Source: Betaproteobacteria bacterium (GTDB taxonomy: Bacteria > Pseudomonadota > Gammaproteobacteria > Burkholderiales > Casimicrobiaceae). From it: 60,079 nucleotides of DNA. Of the stretch, positions 56,109-60,079 are shown piece after piece. Position 1 is the stretch's first letter. Each line of letters opens with the position of its first letter. The notes under the pieces were generated by a model. That model did not search any database. It saw nothing but the letters and a program-made list of their open reading frames with translations, and had not been told where the DNA came from. Both the position numbers and the translations under genes were made by a program. Location of the stretch: positions 1 through 60,079 of the forward strand of contig READ01000028.1 of the NCBI GenBank assembly GCA_004293675.1. Reading direction: 5' to 3'.

Positions 56109-56146
56109 GTGATGTGAATCGGGCTCCTGCGGGAGCCCGAGTTTTT
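56088..56146 (+). repeat. Direct repeat, first copy (dnaK tail plus terminator)
   Basis: The last seven codons of dnaK, the stop, and the following hairpin terminator are repeated almost identically at 56598-56656, exactly 510 bp downstream. The two copies differ by one base (A/C at 56094/56604) and one T in the final run. Confidence 0.9.
56120..56146 (+). terminator. Terminator of dnaK
   Basis: CGGGCTCC and GGAGCCCG (56120-56140) form a strong stem with a TGC-type loop, followed by TTTTT. A textbook rho-independent terminator. Confidence 0.85.
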
Positions 56147-56156
56147 GGAGAATAGT

Positions 56157-56618
56157 GTGAAGCAATTGATTGTGAATGCGTTGGTTTCGCTCTTCACGGG
56201 ATTTTTTCTCGTTGTGGGAGTGGGTGGCGGAGGGTTAGTCGTGGGTGCGATCTACGACAAGCTGAAAGACGATCCACCACGAAAATTTCGCCAAAACGCC
56301 CGCTTCACTCTACTACCCGACTCTGCATTCGTCGAATCCTCGGTTGTGCGTGATGTGCCGAAATTTACCGTGAGGGGATCGATTCGAAATACTGACACTA
56401 TCGATTGGGATGTCTCATTCATCCGTTTGGAGATACTTTCAAAATCAACGTCTGTAGGCAAATGCCAGGAGAGAGATAGTCCCGACTTTCGAATCGTAAA
56501 ACCCGGAGAGAGCATCAACTTCTTGATTGCGTGCTTAGACATTGCGAACCCAGTGTCGGGTGAGACGTTCGAGTACCGAGTGCGGGCTGAGCGCTGGGAC
56601 GATCAGAAGAAGGCTTAA
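56157..56618 (+). CDS. Small membrane-anchored protein, unknown, inserted between duplicated dnaK tails
   Basis: 153 residues from GTG 56157, chosen because GGAG lies 6 bp upstream; a TTG 12 bp earlier is possible. One N-terminal membrane helix (LIVNALVSLFTGFFLVVGVGG, 4-24) with a glycine-rich end is followed by a basic, soluble domain of about 115 residues that is not recognised. The last residues DDQKKA are encoded in the duplicated dnaK tail (DDKKKA in DnaK), so its C-terminus was set by the duplication. Confidence 0.6.
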   Translation: MKQLIVNALVSLFTGFFLVVGVGGGGLVVGAIYDKLKDDPPRKFRQNARFTLLPDSAFVESSVVRDVPKFTVRGSIRNTDTIDWDVSFIRLEILSKSTSVGKCQERDSPDFRIVKPGESINFLIACLDIANPVSGETFEYRVRAERWDDQKKA

Positions 56619-56656
56619 GTGATGTGAATCGGGCTCCTGCGGGAGCCCGAGTTTTT
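56598..56656 (+). repeat. Direct repeat, second copy, including a terminator
   Basis: Second copy of the 58-bp dnaK tail and terminator. It supplies the stop codon and the terminator (hairpin 56630-56650) of the inserted gene. Confidence 0.9.
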
Positions 56657-56729
56657 TGGATGGCAGTAGATCGCTATTGGCGATTTAACTACCGCTGGTA
56701 GCTCTGGGTTTAGGCTTCACATTTCGTAT

Positions 56730-56799
56730 CCGTTCGGGCTGAGCCTGTCGAAGCCTTGATGGCGCGCCACCAACCCTTCGACAAGCTCAGGGCGAACGG
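56730..56799. repeat. REP inverted pair, CCGTTCG...TGTCGAAG type
   Basis: Arms 56730-56755 (CCGTTCGGGCTGAGCC, then TGTCGAAGCC) and 56774-56799 (CCCTTCGACAAGCTC, then AGGGCGAACGG) are inverted copies with five mismatches in 26. This is a very common bacterial extragenic repeat. Confidence 0.8.
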
Positions 56800-56840
56800 G
56801 TAGAGTTGTGTTCTCGCGTCACACCGAACGTCAAACAACA

Positions 56841-57236
56841 ATGCTTCACCACATCGAAATTTACGTCAGCGATTTGGAAAAATCGATTGCCTTTTGGACG
56901 CCGTTTATGAAGCAGCTTGGCTACGAAGCAGATCGTTGGCCGGGCGGGATGAACTACGAAAAAACTGGCGAGGGGTATTTCTGTTTTCTGCCGGCTCCGA
57001 AGGAACATCTTGCTGCTGGCTACCACCGGAAACGTGTTGGTTTGAATCACTTGGCGTTTAAGGGCGACTCGCGCGCCCACGTTGATGAAATTGCTGCTTG
57101 GGTGAAGGCGAGTGGTTACACCACGCTCTATGAAGCGAAGTATCCCTACGCTTCTGGCCCTGGCTACTATGCGCTGTACTGCGAAGATCCAGATCGGATT
57201 AAAGTTGAAGTCGTGGCACCGAAAGGTGAGCGCTGA
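56841..57236 (+). CDS. VOC (glyoxalase/dioxygenase-fold) family protein
   Basis: 131 residues from ATG 56841 (MLHHIEIYVSDLEKSIAFWTPFMKQLGYEADRW), the VOC N-terminus with its metal-ligand histidine. VGLNHLAFKGDSRAHVDEIAAW and YALYCEDPDRIKVEVV supply the second half. One domain, so it acts as a dimer. Substrate unknown; these proteins include glyoxalases, dioxygenases and resistance proteins. Confidence 0.85.
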   Translation: MLHHIEIYVSDLEKSIAFWTPFMKQLGYEADRWPGGMNYEKTGEGYFCFLPAPKEHLAAGYHRKRVGLNHLAFKGDSRAHVDEIAAWVKASGYTTLYEAKYPYASGPGYYALYCEDPDRIKVEVVAPKGER

Positions 57237-57298
57237 GCCAATTCTTAGGGCGTGACGCTTGCGGTCCCGCCTTGTGATGCTGCCCACTCAAAGGAGAT

Positions 57299-57388
57299 CG
57301 TCATACCGGCGCAGGTCGGTACCCACGCCCGAGAGCCAATTGACATGGGAGTGTAGGGCGCGGGCCCCGGCCTGCGCCGGGGTGACGA
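57299..57388. repeat. REP inverted pair, CGTCAT-CCGGCGCAGG type
   Basis: CGTCATACCGGCGCAGG at 57299-57315 and GCGGGCCCCGGCCTGCGCC, GGGGTGACG at 57360-57387 are inverted copies of a common repeat. They fill most of the 302-bp gap between the VOC and glutathione peroxidase genes. I see nothing else in that gap. Confidence 0.7.
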
Positions 57389-57538
57389 GGCTCTCACAGC
57401 GCAGCGCCCGAGCTGAGTTTCGAAAAATTCACTTTCTTGCTTGATTTCTTGAGCCGGGGCGGTATCTACCATCGCGTTCGGCAGAACCGCAAGCGTTCTG
57501 CCCTACGTCTGTACGTTTGCGGCACAATGCGATCTACT

Positions 57539-58075
57539 ATGAAACGATTCCTATCGCTCCTCCTCGCCTTCGTTATCACCTCGGCCCATGCCACGACGCC
57601 CGCGATTCTCAATCACACGCTAAACCCACTCCTCCCCGGTAAACCGATCGCGCTGTCGCAATACGCTGGCAAAGCGGTGCTGGTGGTGAATGTGGCGAGT
57701 CGATGCGGATTCACACCGCAGTATGCGGGGTTGGAAACGCTCTACAAACGTTACGAATCCAAGGGTTTGGTCATTTTGGGCATTCCGGCAAATGATTTTG
57801 GTGCGCAGGAATTGGCCTCCAATAAAGACATCGCGGAGTTTTGCCAAAAGAATTACGGCGTGAGCTTTCCGATGTTTGAGAAGCTGGATGCGCCGCTACC
57901 CAGGCAGCCGTTTCACGCGGCGCTGATTAAAGCCACGGGCCAAGCGCCGCAGTGGAATTTCCACAAATATTTGATTGATCGCGGTGGCAAGGTCACGAGT
58001 TTTTCGAGCAATGTGGAGCCGCTCTCACCAACGCTTGTTAGCGCCATTGAATCCGCGCTCAACAGCAAGCGCTAG
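57539..58075 (+). CDS. Glutathione peroxidase family protein, exported
   Basis: 178 residues from ATG 57539. A signal peptide (MKRFLSLLLAFVITSAHA, cut after 18) sends it to the periplasm. VASRCGFTPQYAGLE carries the peroxidatic cysteine (C56). The usual second segment FPCNQFGGQEP is GIPANDFGAQE here, so the resolving cysteine of thioredoxin-linked relatives is missing. WNFHKYLIDRGGKV supplies the Trp and Asn of the active site. It probably reduces hydroperoxides. Electron donor uncertain. Confidence 0.88.
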   Translation: MKRFLSLLLAFVITSAHATTPAILNHTLNPLLPGKPIALSQYAGKAVLVVNVASRCGFTPQYAGLETLYKRYESKGLVILGIPANDFGAQELASNKDIAEFCQKNYGVSFPMFEKLDAPLPRQPFHAALIKATGQAPQWNFHKYLIDRGGKVTSFSSNVEPLSPTLVSAIESALNSKR

Positions 58076-58291
58076 AATTCCGGCAACGGTCAGCAGTTCA
58101 CCGAGGCGCTCCCAGCGATTCGTTTTCGAATCGTTTGCTAAACCTGTCATCGTGTTTGTCTTCACGATGGTTTGATCCGCACTGACGCATTCGAATTTTT
58201 TCTGCGCCAATCCGCGTGACAAGGGGAGCCATCCGCACCCACCGTTTTTTCGTTCGGTGACTTTTTTGGATTTGGCGTTGAAGGAAATTCA

Positions 58292-58906
58292 ATGACCTCT
58301 GCTGCTCCAACCACTACCACCCCCAGCACGCCCGTTAAACGGCCACCTGCGGCGATTCATGCGCTTCATATCGACGACCTATCGCAGTTCGCTAAACAGC
58401 TGCGTGCATCGCTATCAACCACCGAAACCGCGCCAACGCATTTGCAATGGCTCAACCTGATTACCAAAGCCGCTGGACGAGGTAACTACCAAGCATTTTT
58501 GGCGGGCGCTGATTCTGCGCCAGCGGTTGCGAAAACTGTTGCCGCTGCCCCCGCTGCCCCCGCTGCAACAGCGATGTCGGCCCACGCCGCCAAAGCGCTC
58601 ACGCAGTTCGACAACGAAGGCCGTTTAATTCGCTGGCCGAATAAGTTTGCCGTGCAGCGCATCGCGTTGTGGGGTTTGTGGCTGCCGTTTGCGATGCACC
58701 GCCGCTACACCGAGCGCGAGGTGAATGCGCTGTTGAACACCTGGCATGGGTTCGGTGATCCCGCGACGCTGCGCCGTGAGCTCGTTGAGATGAAGTTTCT
58801 GGCGCGCACGCCGGATTGTCGCGAGTATTGGAAATTAGTCGCGCGACCGGATGAGGATGTGAAAGCGTTTTTGAGTGCGCTTCGAGGCAAGCGAACCGCC
58901 CTGTAG
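58292..58906 (+). CDS. DUF2087-domain protein
   Basis: 204 residues. The N-terminal half (about 25-72) has HIDDLSQFAKQLRASL and HLQWLNLITKAAGRGNYQAF. A Pro/Ala linker (77-93) follows, then the DUF2087 domain (about 105-185) with IRWPNKFAVQRIALWGL and RRYTEREVNALLNTWH. DUF2087 resembles a winged helix and is often fused to other DNA-related domains. Function unknown. The stop codon lies inside a REP copy (58902-58922). Confidence 0.8.
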   Translation: MTSAAPTTTTPSTPVKRPPAAIHALHIDDLSQFAKQLRASLSTTETAPTHLQWLNLITKAAGRGNYQAFLAGADSAPAVAKTVAAAPAAPAATAMSAHAAKALTQFDNEGRLIRWPNKFAVQRIALWGLWLPFAMHRRYTEREVNALLNTWHGFGDPATLRRELVEMKFLARTPDCREYWKLVARPDEDVKAFLSALRGKRTAL

Positions 58907-59049
58907 GAGCGGCTTGCCGCGAAACTTTGGAGGAGCGGTTCCACCGCGATGGTTCGAATCCACAAGTTGTAGGAGCGGTTCCACCGCGATTCCGCGCATC
59001 CGAGGAAGGCTCCCGCAGCAACGTCTATCGCGGTGGAACCGCTCCTACA
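58902..59049. repeat. REP cluster of TGTAGGAGCGGTTCCACCGCG type
   Basis: Three direct copies (58902-58922 as TGTAGGAGCGGCTTGCCGC, 58929-58950, 58968-58990) and one inverted copy (59027-59049) of GTAGGAGCGGTTCCACCGCG. The first contains the stop codon of the DUF2087 gene and the inverted one contains the stop of the convergent kinase-like gene. Confidence 0.85.
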
Positions 59050-59641
59050 TTGGGTTGGCTTGCTCGGTCTTGATCGCGGCCACTAGCTTGGCGACCACTT
59101 CGTCAATACTCAACGCGCTGGTGTTGACCACGATGTCGTAGTTCGCTAAATCGTGCGTGTTGACGCCGTAGAGCTTGAAGTAACGCTCGCGTTCAAGGCG
59201 ATTGCGCTCGGCGATGGCGTGGCGCGCAATGTCGATCGTGGCGTAGGTTTCCTCGGCGCGATTGGCGCCCATCACGCGGGCGACTGCGACCTCGGGATCG
59301 ATGGTGAGTGTGACTTTGATGGCGTTGGTGACAAAGTGAAATGCCATCCGCGAATCGATCACGATGCGTTGCATGGCGTTGACGTCGATCTTTAGGTAGT
59401 CATCGATTTCTTTGTCAATCGTGGGATCGGTGAGCGCGATTTGGTTGAGCTCTAGCGTTGTCACGCCGCGCCGTGAGGCAATCGCGCGTTGAATCGCACC
59501 CGTTGAAAGGTAGGAATAGCCCAGCGCCGTCGCGAGCTGGGTGCCGACCGCCGATTTACCGCTTCCGACTTGGCCGCTCAGCGCGATTCGTGTTTTTGCA
59601 GCCGCACCAAGGGGCGCGGCGGAGGCGGGCGTTGCGGTCAT
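59045..59641 (-). CDS. Cytidylate kinase-like P-loop protein
   Basis: 198 residues. The P-loop GQVGSGKS is at 23-30, LSTGAIQRAIASRRG resembles the NMP-binding part of cytidylate kinases, and IVIDSRMAFHFVTNAIKVTLTIDPEVAVARVM and ERNRLERERYFKLYGVN are typical of this subfamily. It may phosphorylate a nucleotide or another small substrate. Its stop lies in a REP copy. Not the essential Cmk itself, judging by length and sequence. Confidence 0.82.
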   Translation of the reverse strand: MTATPASAAPLGAAAKTRIALSGQVGSGKSAVGTQLATALGYSYLSTGAIQRAIASRRGVTTLELNQIALTDPTIDKEIDDYLKIDVNAMQRIVIDSRMAFHFVTNAIKVTLTIDPEVAVARVMGANRAEETYATIDIARHAIAERNRLERERYFKLYGVNTHDLANYDIVVNTSALSIDEVVAKLVAAIKTEQANPM

Positions 59642-60079
59642 CGGAAGAAGGCTCTACTCTTTTTTCGCGGCGCAGTGCAGCGAGAATGTGAATCAAGCGA
59701 TTGATTTTAGAGGGCACGTCATTGACGATCGGCACGCCTATAGATTTTTTATGCCCGCGCCTTATGAAATGTCGGTTACAGCGAATTTATGGCTGCTTTC
59801 AAAAATTTAGCAAATTTCTTTGAAGCCCTTAATTTAAAAGGCATTGATTAAAAAAGCTTATCCACATTTCGCTGTGTGTGCTCCCTCGCCCGCAGGCGGG
59901 AGAGGGTTGGGGTGAGGGTGTGCGCGTCCGGAGCGCTACGGTCGATATCGCACATCATTCACCGGCACCCTCACCCCTAGCCCCTTGTATGCTGAATTTC
60001 ATTCGATATGAAGCATTTAAGCGTAGGATGGAAATGTTTTCGGAACGCTGGGTACATCCCGTGAGCCCTCGGAGCGTGA
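59642..60079. other. Intergenic window end, repeats only
   Basis: No gene recognised in 438 bp. It contains the palindrome copy at 59822 and a CCCTCGCCCGCAGGCGGGAG-type repeat (59882-59920), whose GGGGTGAGGGTG end is mirrored by CACCCTCACCCC near 59966. A degenerate GCCTTATGAAATG segment occurs at 59760. Confidence 0.5.
59822..59846. repeat. 25-bp quasi-palindrome, copy 8 (59822)
   Basis: Arms GAAGCCC and GGCATTG flank the core TTAATTTAAAA. Positions 2-3 and 23-24 are AA and TT, another paired variant. Positions 4 and 22 are again unpaired. Confidence 0.55.

Noticed and set aside
58951-58961. GGTTCGAATCC, identical to a tRNA T-arm core
   Set aside because: No acceptor, D-arm or anticodon stem can be formed around it and no CCA end follows. 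It falls between two REP copies.
59541-59810. 89-codon plus-strand frame at the right edge
   Set aside because: Most of it is antisense to the kinase-like gene and the rest is repeat-bearing intergenic DNA.

Overview
The window looks like a chromosomal segment of a betaproteobacterium, most probably of the order Burkholderiales. Supporting signs are a leuC-entericidin-leuD-leuB cluster, a fimV-truA-trpF-trpB-trpA cluster, a Bug/TctC tricarboxylate-binding protein, and a recN, nadK, hrcA, hemH, grpE, dnaK neighbourhood. No rRNA, tRNA or CRISPR array is visible. The species is not identifiable by eye.

Layout. 1-3.5 kb: the edge of a transposase-like gene, then a TonB-dependent receptor resembling zinc receptors, preceded by a histidine-rich exported protein. 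3.6-7.0 kb: a 3.39-kb element bounded by 32-bp inverted repeats (28/32 identical). It carries a small KGG-motif protein, a P63C-domain protein, an IS1-like DDE transposase and an Abi_2/HEPN abortive-infection protein. 7.0-14.4 kb: an S9 peptidase, then mutL-miaA-plsB with overlapping ends. 14.4-17.9 kb: leucine genes with a 43-residue entericidin-like lipoprotein between leuC and leuD. 18.1-24.5 kb: fimV, truA and three tryptophan genes. 24.7-26.6 kb: a methyltransferase and a pteridine-reductase-like gene facing away from each other. 26.6-33.3 kb: a complete four-gene Wadjet (JetABCD) anti-plasmid operon. 33.4-38.6 kb: a GNAT enzyme and an RND efflux pump with its adaptor. 38.8-41.8 kb: a FIST sensor gene overlapping a PAS-GGDEF-EAL gene. 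42-46.7 kb: tctC, a PBP7-like endopeptidase, recN and nadK. 46.8-56.1 kb: hrcA, hemH, three hydrolase-type genes, grpE, a four-helix-bundle gene and dnaK. 56.1-60 kb: small accessory genes among dense extragenic repeats.

The most interesting structure is not a gene. A 25-bp quasi-palindrome with the architecture N5-CC-N11-GG-N5 occurs at eight intergenic places (3591, 24513, 24580, 37230, 43059, 52572, 52688, 59822), with degenerate copies at 7016 and 43125. Its arms covary, its positions 4 and 22 are usually unpaired, and its core often reads TGAAAT. Copies lie beside both ends of the 3.39-kb element, in a convergent gene junction, between two co-directional pump genes and upstream of grpE. 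This fits a REP-like or structured DNA/RNA element better than a simple operator. Other points of interest are ATGCTTGC operator-like repeats between the divergent P63C and transposase genes, candidate leaderless promoters, a 58-bp duplication of the dnaK tail and terminator around an inserted membrane-protein gene where dnaJ would be expected, and a repeat that supplies the stop codons of two convergent genes.
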